Of a DNA stretch of 64,000 nt, positions 42,953 to 52,097 are shown one piece after another. This DNA is from Plantibacter flavus (GTDB taxonomy: Bacteria > Actinomycetota > Actinomycetes > Actinomycetales > Microbacteriaceae). Where the stretch lies: contig NZ_FXAP01000004.1 in assembly GCF_900177615.1 (NCBI RefSeq), positions 124,001-188,000 of the forward strand. Direction: 5' to 3'. Each line of letters starts with the position of its first letter. The first letter of the stretch is position 1. A program made the translations under genes and the position numbers. The notes beneath the pieces are model-generated. The model was not told the origin of the DNA and did not search any database. It saw only the letters and a program-made list of their open reading frames with translations.

Positions 42953-44068
42953 ATGGGGATCAGGGGTGCGGGGATGCGGTCGGTCGGAATCAGTGCGGGA
43001 CTCGCCGTGATGGTGGCGCTGTCAGCGTCGGCGTGCGCGTCGTCCGCGACACCGAACGCGTCGCCGACCTCAGACGCACCGAGCGCCCCGGTATCGACCG
43101 GCCTCCTCGCGTGCAGCGACCTCGCGTCGCTCGATACGGTCGCCGGCGTCCTCGCCGCCGAACCGGCGGACGTCGTCGAGGCCGTCCAACCGTCCGACGC
43201 CGTGGATCTGGCCGTCCTGACGGCGGCCGGTGGGCTCGCCTGCTCCTGGCGGGTGGGCGCCGGACAGCAGATGATCGGCGACGGAGCGGGCGACTGGGCC
43301 TACCTCTCGATCGAGATCCTCCCGGGCGCTGCCGACGACTGGGCCCCGCCCTACGCCGGCGACACACCGTCCGAGGACACGAGGACGATCGCCGGTGTCG
43401 ACGCGACCACCTCGTCGGGCGAGACCGGATGGCGCGTGTCCGCTCCCGTCGGCTCGGCCTGGGTCGAGCTGTCGATCACCGCCTCCGGGCTGACCTCCAC
43501 CGGCAGCCGGTTCGAGGGCACACCGGCGGGCGAGGTCCTCGACAACCTCGCCACGGCGGCGGAGACCACCTTCTCGACGGTGGGGCCCGCCTCCGCGACT
43601 CAGCTCGCCTGGCCCGCGCTCGCGCCGCGCGAGGGCGACGCGACCTGCGACGGCGGGCTGGACGAGGCAGGGATCGTCTCCGCACTGCAATATGGCGAGG
43701 CCACCACCACCTACACCGTCATCGATCCGCGGGCCCAGCCGATCGGCGACCTGGAGGATGCGGCGAGCGCCCGCGTCGGTGCGTTCAGCTGCGAACTCTT
43801 CGCTGAGGGCTTCGGGTACACCGACATCCTGGTCGTGCGCGACGGCGCGACGATCATCGACGGGCTGGCAGCCCAGCCCGACATGGCGGCGGCGCTCGAG
43901 CCGGTCACCCTCGAGGGAGCGGTCGACGGCGAGTCGGCACTCGTCGCGCGCCGCATGGACGGTCCGCGGTCGCCGCTCTACCTCACCGTCGGTGAGACGT
44001 TCTACGCCGTCAGCTCCGGCGACGGCGCACAGACGGTCGCCGAGGCGATCATCGCCCAGACCCGGTAG
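42953..44068 (+). CDS. Hypothetical secreted lipoprotein
   Basis: A 371-residue putative lipoprotein. The signal peptide ends SASACASS with Cys28, followed by a Ser/Thr/Pro linker. The mature part contains two similar alpha/beta halves, each with a C-S-W or C-E-L element and a hydrophobic VVRDGATIIDGLA-type strand, suggesting an internal duplication. No known domain recognised. Start ATG at 42953; an in-frame ATG at 42974 has a better GGGG site and would shorten the leader by seven residues. A decayed acetyltransferase fragment follows. Confidence 0.65.
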   Translation: MGIRGAGMRSVGISAGLAVMVALSASACASSATPNASPTSDAPSAPVSTGLLACSDLASLDTVAGVLAAEPADVVEAVQPSDAVDLAVLTAAGGLACSWRVGAGQQMIGDGAGDWAYLSIEILPGAADDWAPPYAGDTPSEDTRTIAGVDATTSSGETGWRVSAPVGSAWVELSITASGLTSTGSRFEGTPAGEVLDNLATAAETTFSTVGPASATQLAWPALAPREGDATCDGGLDEAGIVSALQYGEATTTYTVIDPRAQPIGDLEDAASARVGAFSCELFAEGFGYTDILVVRDGATIIDGLAAQPDMAAALEPVTLEGAVDGESALVARRMDGPRSPLYLTVGETFYAVSSGDGAQTVAEAIIAQTR

Positions 44069-44071
44069 CGG

Positions 44072-44179
44072 CGAGACCGCGGCATACGGCACGAGGCCCA
44101 CCTCCGGCAGAACTGGTGGAGCAAGGGCGAGTGGACCGACACGGTCGTCTTCGGGCTGCTCTCGAGCGACCACGGCTGA
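44072..44179 (+). pseudogene. 3' fragment of a RimJ/RimL-type GNAT acetyltransferase gene
   Basis: Immediately after the lipoprotein stop, a 36-codon frame ends in HEAHLRQNWWSKGEWTDT then VVFGLLSSD and a stop. This matches the C-terminal signature of RimJ/RimL-like GNATs (Leu-Arg-x-x-Trp-Trp, Gly-Glu-Trp-x-Asp, Tyr/Phe-Gly-Leu-Leu). No upstream part of such a gene exists here, so it is a truncated remnant left by a deletion or insertion event. Confidence 0.65.
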
Positions 44180-44273
44180 GACCAGTCGACCGGCTCACTC
44201 GACCGCGATCGCGATCGGGCCCGTGAGCGTGCCGATCTGACGCCCCTCGCCGCGCCTCAGCCGTCGGTCCCTG

Positions 44274-45548
44274 TCACCGCGCCGATCCCGCGCTGGGGAC
44301 GGCGTGCACGGCGGTGATGCCACGCTTCGCCAGCGAAGCCGGATCCGCAGCGGTGCGAGACGTCACGACGGTGACCGGCTCGCCCTGCTCACGCAGCTCA
44401 TGCCAGCGCTCGAACACGACACCGCCCGGCGCGAGGTCGGCCCGGGCGATCGGGAGATCGTCCTCGTCCACGTCGACGACGACACCGACCGTCCGCGGGA
44501 GCACGCGGGCGGTCGCACCGGTACGAGCGTCCGCGACGAGTTCGGCGAAGCGATGGCCGAGCGGCTTGACCGTGTTGTCCACGTCGAGCAGGCCGAGCGA
44601 GTACTCGAGGTCCTTGTAGTCGCCGAGCGACCGGGACACGTCGTGCGAGCACCACCAGGTGATGCCGTAGAGACCGGGCGTGGACAGCGCCGCCTCCACC
44701 GTCCGGGCCGCGAACTCCGGCATCTCGGCATCCGCCAGGTTCATCGACGGAGCACCGACCTCCTGCAGCCACACCTGACGCTCCACGTCCGTCGCGAACG
44801 CCTTGGACAGCTCGATCATCCACTCGGCGTGGCGGACGGATTGCGGGGACAGGCCGCCGTAGCGCTTCGCCGTGCCGTTGAAGATCCAGGAGTGCACGGT
44901 CGTGATGTCGCCGAGCCGTGAGGCGTGCACCGGGAGGAACGGATGCCCGTCCCGATACCAGAGGTGGTCGTTCTCACTGTGGGTGAGCAGATGCCGTGGG
45001 TCCGGGTCGACCGGAGCCTCCAGCAGTCTGGTCAACCAGTGTGCGACCTGGTCGCTGTCAGCGGGCATCGCGGCCGGATTCGGCAGCTGGAACTGGTTGA
45101 GCTCGTTCCCCAGGGTCAGGCCGATCAGGTTCGGGCGGTCCCGCACTGCGTCGTAGACGGCGGACACGAGCGAGGCCTGCGCGTCGACGGCGGCCTCATC
45201 GACGAACATGTTGCCGTCGTGCCAGTTGAGGAGCCAGGCCGGGACGAAGTCGAACCCCGACATGTGCCCCTGGATGACGTCGACCGCGATGTCGAGTCCG
45301 AACTCGGCGGCCAGGTCGGCCACGAGCGAGATGTCGTCCAGCGCCTGGCGTCGGATCAAGGTGCGGTTCGGCTGCAGTACCGGCCAGAGCGGGAACACCC
45401 TGACGTGGTCGAGGCCGAGTCTGGCCAACGCCTCGAAGTCACCGCGGACGACGTCGGCGTCGATGCCCATCCATTGGAACATCCAGTCCTTGGAGGGGGT
45501 GTAGTTCGCTCCGAAGCGCGGCGTGTGGTCGGTCACGGGGTCACTCAT
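44274..45548 (-). CDS. GH5-like glycoside hydrolase, cytoplasmic
   Basis: A 424-residue (beta/alpha)8-barrel hydrolase of clan GH-A, most like GH5. Acid/base is probably Glu149 in GLTLGNELNQ and nucleophile Glu263 in WLQEVGAP, with LDHVRVFPLWP near the N-terminus and ITWWCSHDV after the nucleophile, all typical of GH-A enzymes. No signal peptide. Its start overlaps the stop of the LacI gene (ATGA), so both are on one transcript. Neighbouring GH3 and GH125 genes suggest a role in trimming a mannose-containing oligosaccharide; beta-mannosidase or mannanase activity is one guess. Confidence 0.8.
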   Translation of the reverse strand: MSDPVTDHTPRFGANYTPSKDWMFQWMGIDADVVRGDFEALARLGLDHVRVFPLWPVLQPNRTLIRRQALDDISLVADLAAEFGLDIAVDVIQGHMSGFDFVPAWLLNWHDGNMFVDEAAVDAQASLVSAVYDAVRDRPNLIGLTLGNELNQFQLPNPAAMPADSDQVAHWLTRLLEAPVDPDPRHLLTHSENDHLWYRDGHPFLPVHASRLGDITTVHSWIFNGTAKRYGGLSPQSVRHAEWMIELSKAFATDVERQVWLQEVGAPSMNLADAEMPEFAARTVEAALSTPGLYGITWWCSHDVSRSLGDYKDLEYSLGLLDVDNTVKPLGHRFAELVADARTGATARVLPRTVGVVVDVDEDDLPIARADLAPGGVVFERWHELREQGEPVTVVTSRTAADPASLAKRGITAVHAVPSAGSAR

Positions 45549-46585
45549 CCTTCTCGATCGGGGTCTGGGGCCGGGGCCGGCACCCGCGCGGTGGATTCCC
45601 GCACGATGAGTCGGCGCGCCGAGACGGTCTGTGAGACGGCTCGCTCGCCGTTCACGAGCTGCTCGAGCAGCTTCACCGCCGTTCTCGCGCTCTCCTCGAC
45701 CGGAGCGTCGAGCGCGGTGATCCGGGGACGCACGAGGGTCGACACCCACGAGTCCTCCCAGGCGATGACGGACAGCTGCTCGGGGACCCGGACGCCCAGC
45801 TCGGGCGCGTGCGCGATGATCTCGGCCGCCATCGCCTCGCTGTCGACGAGGAGTGCCGTGGCCGCGCCGGAGCGCCGCAGCACGTCGGCGACGGGATCCT
45901 CGGCGGACGGCTCCCAGTGCAGCACCGTCGGCGTCATACCCCGACGTTCCGCGGCCTCCACGAAGCGACGGTCTCGTTCCCTGGAGTGGACGAGGCCCGG
46001 AGAGTCGCTCACGCGGGAGATCGCGCGGTGACCGAGTGCGGCGAGATGCTCCAGCACCTCCTCGTAGGCCGCGTCGTCGTGCACCGTGACGGCCGGCACG
46101 AGATCGTCCACCGGCGCACCGAGTAGGACGGCCGGCGCCCCCAGCTCGCGCACCTGCAGGATCCGGGGGTCGTCGTCGCGGACGTCGACGAGGAGGAACG
46201 CGTCCACCCGCTGCTCGCTCCACCACTCGCGGTAGACGCGCTCCTCATCGGTGTCCCGCACGAGCGTGAGCGACAACGACCAACCGATGGCTGCGAGGGG
46301 CTCGGTGAGACCGGCGATCAGCCGCATGAAGAATGGGTCGCGCTCAAACGTGTCGCCGGAACGCGTCACGACGAGCCCGAGACTGCGCCCGCCGCGGCCA
46401 CTGACCTTGCGACTGGCGTAGTTCGGCCGCCAGTGCAGCTCGTCGGCCGCGCTGCGGATGCGGGCAGCGGTGGCCGCGGACACGTTCGGTCGTCCGTTGA
46501 ACACGTGCGACACCGCCGACGGGGAGACCCCCGCCCGGGCGGCGACGGCGGCGATGGTCGCGCGAGCCGGTTTCTTGTCGTTCAT
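45545..46585 (-). CDS. LacI-family regulator of the mannoside locus
   Basis: A 346-residue LacI/GalR repressor. The helix-turn-helix is TIAAVAARAGVSPSAVSHVFNG (residues 10-31), followed by the hinge WRPNYASRKVSG. The effector domain contains a VPEQLSVIAWEDSWVSTLVRP segment. It is divergent from the importer/GH3/GH125 operon and first in a two-gene transcript with the GH5-like gene. Its operator is probably the palindrome at 46648-46663. Start ATG at 46585; an in-frame extension to 46642 would run across the promoter region. Confidence 0.88.
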   Translation of the reverse strand: MNDKKPARATIAAVAARAGVSPSAVSHVFNGRPNVSAATAARIRSAADELHWRPNYASRKVSGRGGRSLGLVVTRSGDTFERDPFFMRLIAGLTEPLAAIGWSLSLTLVRDTDEERVYREWWSEQRVDAFLLVDVRDDDPRILQVRELGAPAVLLGAPVDDLVPAVTVHDDAAYEEVLEHLAALGHRAISRVSDSPGLVHSRERDRRFVEAAERRGMTPTVLHWEPSAEDPVADVLRRSGAATALLVDSEAMAAEIIAHAPELGVRVPEQLSVIAWEDSWVSTLVRPRITALDAPVEESARTAVKLLEQLVNGERAVSQTVSARRLIVRESTARVPAPAPDPDREG

Positions 46586-46616
46586 CGTGTCCGAGAGTAG
46601 GGGCTTGACCGGATCT

Positions 46617-46663
46617 TGTAAAGCGGCATACATTGACCGCACGTTGATGTGTACCGCTACACA
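46617..46663. promoter_or_regulatory. Promoter with LacI-type operator of the mannoside operon
   Basis: TGTGTA-CCGC-TACACA (46648-46663) is a perfect 6-bp inverted repeat around a CG-containing centre. A weaker copy with TGTA/TACA ends lies at 46617-46632, about 31 bp upstream. TTGACC at 46633-46638 could be a -35 hexamer with the operator covering the -10 region. Both divergent transcripts start nearby. Confidence 0.6.
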
Positions 46664-46725
46664 AGCGCCACGCGGACGACACGATCACATCCCATCCCGA
46701 CGCACCGCAGCTCTCAGGAGGTCTC

Positions 46726-48009
46726 ATGACCGATGGCATCAGCAGACGTACGTTCCTCGGCACGGTGATCGGGGGCGGGGTGATGATCCCCTTGCTCACG
46801 GGATGCGGCCCCCTCGTTCCGGCCTCCGGCATCCCCGGGTCGATCTCGGTGCACACGCAGTTGAGCGGAGCCGTCTCGGGAGCCCAGGTCTTCTCCGACG
46901 TCGTGGCCGCGTACTCCCGCGAGACCGACCGTGCCGTCGCCCTCCTGAAGAACGGCTCCGACCTCCCCATCGTCTTCGAGACGAGCTCGCTCGCGGGCAA
47001 GGAGGCCGACATCGCCATGGTGAACCTCCAGGGACGCACGCTCTCCTGGACCCGGCTCGGCGCCACGATCCCCGTGGAGGATCTGCTGGATGACTGGGGC
47101 CTCCGCGACAAGATCATCCCGGAGGCCCTCGAGGAGTGGACCGACGAGGACGGACACCTCCGCGCGTTCCCCTTCACCCGGACCAACTGGCCGGTGTCGT
47201 TCAACACCGGCCTGCTCGCGGAGGCGGGCGTCGACGTGCCGACCACGTCCGACGAACTCATCCTCGTCGCCGACGCCCTCCGGTCGAAAGGCATCGGTCC
47301 GGTCACCGTCGGGGGATCGGACTGGAGCGGCCAGAAACTGTTCCTGCAGATCCTGCAGGGCTTCCTCACCAAGGACGAGGCCACCCGCGCGTTCTCCTCC
47401 GGCAAGCTCTCCGAGTTCCCCGGAGCGATCGCCGGCGTGCAGCACTTCGTCGAACTACGGGACGCCGGCGTCTTCGTCGACAACGTGCAGGGGTACACCT
47501 CCGATTCGGAACTGACGCAGTTCAACACGCGGAAGGCCGCGATCGTGCCGGCGATGTCGTCCGCCCTCGCCCTCGTCCCCGCGGAGCGTGCAGCCGAGGT
47601 GACCGTCGGTGGGTGGCCGACACCCTCGCAGGGAGGCGTCGTCGACCATCCGACCGTCATCCAGAGCTACAACGGGCACGGCATCTGGATCAGCGCGAAC
47701 GGCGCGGAGAAGCTCGAACTGCTGAAGCCCTTCATCCAGAACCTCTACTCCCCCGAGGTCACGAGCGAGTTCATCCTCGGCTCCGGTCGCGACATGAACC
47801 GGATCACGGACGTCGTCAGCACCGACTTCCCCCTCGTCGCGCAGGCCTCGCAGCTCACCACCGACCAGGTGACCCCGGTCATGCTGCCCGATCTGCTCAT
47901 CCCCGATGCGGTCTTCGAACCGATGATCCGGGTGACCGCGATGGCTTACGGCTCCGCGAGCGCCGACCAGATCATCGACCGGTTCGAGCAGGCCTACAAC
48001 GCGGCCTGA
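46726..48009 (+). CDS. Sugar ABC transporter substrate-binding Tat lipoprotein
   Basis: A 427-residue family-1 binding protein. The leader has a twin-arginine motif (SRRTFLG, residues 6-12) and a lipobox LLTGC (Cys27), so it is a Tat-exported lipoprotein. The mature region has the usual CUT1 features (FPFTRTNWPVSFNTGLLAEAG; LVADALRSKGIGPVTVGG). It heads an operon with two permeases, GH3 and GH125 enzymes, so the ligand is probably a manno-oligosaccharide or N-glycan fragment. AGGAGG lies six bases before the ATG. Confidence 0.9.
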   Translation: MTDGISRRTFLGTVIGGGVMIPLLTGCGPLVPASGIPGSISVHTQLSGAVSGAQVFSDVVAAYSRETDRAVALLKNGSDLPIVFETSSLAGKEADIAMVNLQGRTLSWTRLGATIPVEDLLDDWGLRDKIIPEALEEWTDEDGHLRAFPFTRTNWPVSFNTGLLAEAGVDVPTTSDELILVADALRSKGIGPVTVGGSDWSGQKLFLQILQGFLTKDEATRAFSSGKLSEFPGAIAGVQHFVELRDAGVFVDNVQGYTSDSELTQFNTRKAAIVPAMSSALALVPAERAAEVTVGGWPTPSQGGVVDHPTVIQSYNGHGIWISANGAEKLELLKPFIQNLYSPEVTSEFILGSGRDMNRITDVVSTDFPLVAQASQLTTDQVTPVMLPDLLIPDAVFEPMIRVTAMAYGSASADQIIDRFEQAYNAA

Positions 48010-48026
48010 GGGCCCGAAAGGACATC

Positions 48027-48959
48027 ATGACCGTGCTCGAAGCCACCCCCACGACGGGACGACCCGTCTCCGCCCGACCACCCGGCGCTCGTCCACGGCG
48101 CTCTCCGCTCCGGGAGCGCTTCCCCGGCCTCGCTCTCCCGGCGCTCATCTGGTACGCGGTCTTCATGATCGGACCGGTCGTCGCGATCTTCGTGATCGCC
48201 TTCCTGCGCTGGCCGGGGATGCTCGAGACCCCGTCCTTCGCCGGCCTGGACAACTTCCGGACCGTCTTCGCGGACGCCACCTTCTGGGCGGCCCTCGGCA
48301 ACTCCGCCGTGCAGATCGTCGTCGGACTCCCGATCATGATCGTGCTGGCGTTCCTCCTCGCCTTCTACGTCGTGCAGAAGCCCCGCGGGCACCGCGTCCT
48401 GCGGTACATCCTGTTCATCCCTGCGCTGATCTCGGCGCCGGCGACCGCCATGGTGTTCTACGCCATGCTCAACCCGGACGGACTCGTCAACGGCCTGCTC
48501 GCACCGCTCGGCCTGGCGGGCAACGCCTGGCTGGCGAACCCGTCGACCGCGCTCGGCGCCATCATCGCCGTGGAACTGTGGAGCGGCATCGGCTACTCGG
48601 CCGTGCTGATCGCCGCCCGTCTCGACGGCGTCGACACTGAGATCGTGCAGGCGGCCCGTGTGGACGGCGCGAGCGACTGGCGCATCGCCTGGCGGATGTA
48701 CTGGCCCATCGCCCGCGACTTCATCGGCGTGGTCACCATGCTCCAGTTCCTGTCGCTGCTGTTCAACTCGGCACAGACGGTCCTCCTCCTCACCCAGGGC
48801 GGTCCGGGCACCTCGACGATGACACTGTCGTACCTCATCTACAGCAAGGCGTTCGTCGAGACGGACCTCGGCTACAGCCAGGCGGTCGGTGTGGTCCTGT
48901 TCGTCCTCGGGCTGCTCGGCATGTGGCTGATCCGCCGGACCCTGCGCGCCACCCACTGA
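48027..48959 (+). CDS. Sugar ABC transporter permease, MalF type
   Basis: A 310-residue permease with six membrane segments and an EAA-type loop (VQAARVDGASDWRIAWRMYW). A Pro/Arg-rich N-terminus precedes the first helix. It follows the binding protein after 17 bases with GAAAGGA as ribosome site and is followed by the MalG-type partner after 19 bases. Confidence 0.9.
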   Translation: MTVLEATPTTGRPVSARPPGARPRRSPLRERFPGLALPALIWYAVFMIGPVVAIFVIAFLRWPGMLETPSFAGLDNFRTVFADATFWAALGNSAVQIVVGLPIMIVLAFLLAFYVVQKPRGHRVLRYILFIPALISAPATAMVFYAMLNPDGLVNGLLAPLGLAGNAWLANPSTALGAIIAVELWSGIGYSAVLIAARLDGVDTEIVQAARVDGASDWRIAWRMYWPIARDFIGVVTMLQFLSLLFNSAQTVLLLTQGGPGTSTMTLSYLIYSKAFVETDLGYSQAVGVVLFVLGLLGMWLIRRTLRATH

Positions 48960-48978
48960 TCGGATCCAGGAGACTCTC

Positions 48979-49830
48979 ATGGCATCACGCACCGTCCTCC
49001 CCCTCCGTGATCGGTTGGGGTCCCTCACGAGCGGCACCCTCGCCTGGCTGTACGCGGCGATCCTGCTCATCCCCTTCTACTACTTCATCTCCTCGTCGTT
49101 CAAGACGAACGAGGAGATCTTCGAATCGCCGCTGGCGCTGCCGACGTCGTGGGACCTCTCGAACTTCGCCACCGCGTTCCGGCAGGCGGACCTCGGGCTC
49201 GCGATCGCGAACTCGGCGCTCACCACGATCAGTGCACTCGTGCTCACCCTGTTGCTCGCCCTCCCCGCGGCGTTCGCGCTCGCACGGGCGCAGGGCCGGC
49301 TCGGGAAGGTCATCGAGAACGTCTTCAACCTCGGCTTCCTGATCCCCGCCTTCGCGGCGTTGTTCCCGACGTTCCTCCTCGCCGCTGCCGTCGGGCTGTT
49401 CCACACCCGCACCTTCGTCGTCCTGCTGCTCCCGGCCACCGCACTCCCGCTGTCGATCGTGATCCTCACCGCGTTCATGCGGACGATCCCGCGCGAGCTC
49501 GAGGAGGCCGCATCCATGGACGGCGCGTCCACGCTGCAGGTCCTGCGCCAGGTGTACCTCCCCATCTGCATCCCCGGCATCGCGACGGTGCTGCTGCTGA
49601 ACTTCCTGTCGTTCTGGAACTCCTACCTCTACCCGCTCATCCTGATCGGCCCCGACACCGCCCAACGCACCATCCAGGTCGCGCTGCCGACGCTCAAGGT
49701 CGACGCCGGCACCGATTACGGTGTCCTCATGGCCGGAACCCTGCTCACCCTGCTGCCGGTCTACCTCGTCTACACGGTCCTCCAGAAGCAGATGCAGAAG
49801 GCGCTGGTGTCGGGAGCCGTCAAGGGATGA
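48979..49830 (+). CDS. Sugar ABC transporter permease, MalG type
   Basis: A 283-residue permease with six membrane segments and the EAA loop (EEAASMDGASTLQVLRQVYL). It completes the CUT1 importer. Ribosome site AGGAG seven bases before the ATG. Its stop overlaps the GH3 gene start as ATGA, coupling import and hydrolysis. No ATPase is encoded in this operon. Confidence 0.9.
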   Translation: MASRTVLPLRDRLGSLTSGTLAWLYAAILLIPFYYFISSSFKTNEEIFESPLALPTSWDLSNFATAFRQADLGLAIANSALTTISALVLTLLLALPAAFALARAQGRLGKVIENVFNLGFLIPAFAALFPTFLLAAAVGLFHTRTFVVLLLPATALPLSIVILTAFMRTIPRELEEAASMDGASTLQVLRQVYLPICIPGIATVLLLNFLSFWNSYLYPLILIGPDTAQRTIQVALPTLKVDAGTDYGVLMAGTLLTLLPVYLVYTVLQKQMQKALVSGAVKG

Positions 49831-52097
49831 CCCGGTCGACGGCCGAGCTCAGCCTGCGCGAGCGGATCGGCCAGATCAACCAGCGACTCAAAGGGTGGGA
49901 GGCCGTCGAATGGGTCGACGGCGCCCCACGCGTCACCGACGTCCTCCGACGCGAGGTCGACCGGTGGGGCGGGATCGGCGCGATCTACGGCGTCCTGCGT
50001 GCCGACCCGTGGTCGCAGGTGCGATGGAGCAACGGCATCCCGCCCGAACGGAGCGCGGAGGCCTACGAGGCGGTGCAGGAGGTCGTCCGCACTCGCGGAT
50101 CCGGGCTGCCGACGCTCTTCGTCGAGGAGGTCCCACACGGCCTCATGGCACTCGGCGGCACCACGCTCCCGGTGAACCTCGCGCTCGGTGCCGGGATGGA
50201 CGTCGACCTCGTGGAAGCGCTCGGCGCCCAGGTGGCAGCCGAGGCCAGGGCACGAGGCACGCACGTGGCGCTCGTCTCCGGGCTCGACGTGCTGCGCGAT
50301 CCCCGCTGGGGCCGCGCGGAGGAGTGCTTCAGCGAGGACCCAGCGCTGGCCGCGCTGCTCATGGAGGCGACCGTGCGGGGCATGCAGGGGCGTGGCACGC
50401 ACGGCCGGATCGCCGACGACCGCATCGCCGTGGTGGCGAAGCACCTGGCCGGGCAAGGCGCCGGCATCGGAGGGCGGAACGGGTCAGGCGCGCCGATCGG
50501 CGGCCGCGAGCTCGGCGAGATCCACCTGCGACCGGCGTACGTGGCCGCTCTGGCCGGCGTCGCCGGATTCATGGCGGCGTACAACGACATCGACGGCATC
50601 CCGTGCAGCGCCAACGCGGACCTCCTCACCGGGGTCCTCCGCGAGGACTGGGGCTGGGAGGGGATCGTCATGGCCGACGGCACGGCGGTGGACCGGTTGC
50701 GCGACAGTACGCCCGATCCGGCGAGCGCCGCGGCACTCGCCATCACAGCGGGGGTCGATCTGAGCCTGTGGGACGAGGCCTTCACGCACGTGGAGGAGGC
50801 GGTCGAACGCGGTCTCCTCGATCAGGCGCTCGTGACCCGCGCCGCAGACCGGGTCCTCGCGCTGAAGAGGCGTGTCGGCCTGCTCGAGGAAGCGCCGGAG
50901 TACGCCGTCGCCGATCCGGCCAGGTGCCACCCTCCGCGGGAGTTCCTCGAACTCGTGCGCCGTGCAGCGGTACAGTCCTGTGTCCTCGTGCACGACGACG
51001 ACGCACTGCCGCTCCGCGCTTCCGCAGTGGTCGCCGTGATCGGGCCGAACGCCGACGATCTCGACGCCCAGCTCGGCGACTACACCCCGCCGCGGCCGGC
51101 CGACGACCCGCAGGCCTCCACGGTGCGGTCCGCGCTCGAGGCGCGTCACGGCATCGGCAACATTCGTTACGCGCAGGGCACGTCGCACCGTTCCGGGCTG
51201 CCGGGTGATGCGGCGGAACAGGTGGCCGCGGCACTGTCCGGGACGGACGCGGCCGTCGTCGTGCTGGGTGGGACCAGTCGGCGCAGCTACGACGACGAGT
51301 TCGCGGACAACGGCGCCGTCGACGGCCCCGCGCCAGACACCACCAACGGTGAGGGCGTCGACCTCTCACGCCTCGCCCTGCCCGAGGCGCAACTCGACCT
51401 CCTCCGTGCCGCCCGGGCGGCCGTCCCCGTCGTGATCGCCGTGCTGATCGACGGTCGTCCACGTCCCCTCGGGCCACTCGTCGCGCTGTCCGACGCGCTG
51501 ATCGTCGCACCGTTCCCCGGCCCCGGGGGCGGATCCGCGATCGTCGACGTGCTCGCGAGCGGTGTCGGCGGTGGGCTGCTTCCGGCGACATTCCCCGCGA
51601 GCGACGGCGTGCTGCCCGTCGCACACGACGAGCGGTTGGAGACGGCCCGAGGGTACGTCGACGCTCGGCACCCCGCGGGCAGCCTGCTCGGTAGCGGCGC
51701 TCCCGCTGTATCGGTGACGCTGCGTCCCGACAGCGTGACGCTCACCTCGGAGGCGCTGCGTGACGGAGGCTCGGCCACGCTGACCGCCGACCTGGTCAAC
51801 GACTCCGACCGGACCGCCTCCCTCGCGGTGCCGCTCTACGGACGCAGGCACGAGCTCGGCATCCGTCCACGCCGGCGCAGTCTGCTCGCCGTCGAACGTG
51901 TCCGGGTCGCTGCCGGGTCCACGACCGCCGTCGGGTTCACCCTCGGTCTCGACGAACTCGGCTCCTGGGCGAGTGGTCGTCCGGTCGCCGCCCCCGTGGA
52001 GGTGGTCGCCTGGACGGACCCGAGCCACGATCCTCCGCCCGACGCCCTCGTCGTGCGGGTCACCGATGAGGAAGGACGCACGGGATGGGAACACTGA
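49827..52097 (+). CDS. GH3 glycoside hydrolase, cytoplasmic
   Basis: A 756-residue GH3 enzyme. The N-terminal TIM barrel includes the SGLDVLRDPRWGRAEECFSEDP segment and VAKHLAGQG (the KH-type motif). The nucleophile is Asp284 in GIVMADGTAVDR. The alpha/beta sandwich domain (about 370-560) and a C-terminal fibronectin-III-like domain (about 640-740) follow. No signal peptide. GH3 enzymes remove beta-linked glucose, xylose, N-acetylglucosamine or other units; the specificity is unknown here. The VMADG replacing the usual SDW/SDY is uncommon. It is coupled to the permease before it (ATGA) and overlaps GH125 by 13 bases. Confidence 0.88.
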   Translation: MTRSTAELSLRERIGQINQRLKGWEAVEWVDGAPRVTDVLRREVDRWGGIGAIYGVLRADPWSQVRWSNGIPPERSAEAYEAVQEVVRTRGSGLPTLFVEEVPHGLMALGGTTLPVNLALGAGMDVDLVEALGAQVAAEARARGTHVALVSGLDVLRDPRWGRAEECFSEDPALAALLMEATVRGMQGRGTHGRIADDRIAVVAKHLAGQGAGIGGRNGSGAPIGGRELGEIHLRPAYVAALAGVAGFMAAYNDIDGIPCSANADLLTGVLREDWGWEGIVMADGTAVDRLRDSTPDPASAAALAITAGVDLSLWDEAFTHVEEAVERGLLDQALVTRAADRVLALKRRVGLLEEAPEYAVADPARCHPPREFLELVRRAAVQSCVLVHDDDALPLRASAVVAVIGPNADDLDAQLGDYTPPRPADDPQASTVRSALEARHGIGNIRYAQGTSHRSGLPGDAAEQVAAALSGTDAAVVVLGGTSRRSYDDEFADNGAVDGPAPDTTNGEGVDLSRLALPEAQLDLLRAARAAVPVVIAVLIDGRPRPLGPLVALSDALIVAPFPGPGGGSAIVDVLASGVGGGLLPATFPASDGVLPVAHDERLETARGYVDARHPAGSLLGSGAPAVSVTLRPDSVTLTSEALRDGGSATLTADLVNDSDRTASLAVPLYGRRHELGIRPRRRSLLAVERVRVAAGSTTAVGFTLGLDELGSWASGRPVAAPVEVVAWTDPSHDPPPDALVVRVTDEEGRTGWEH

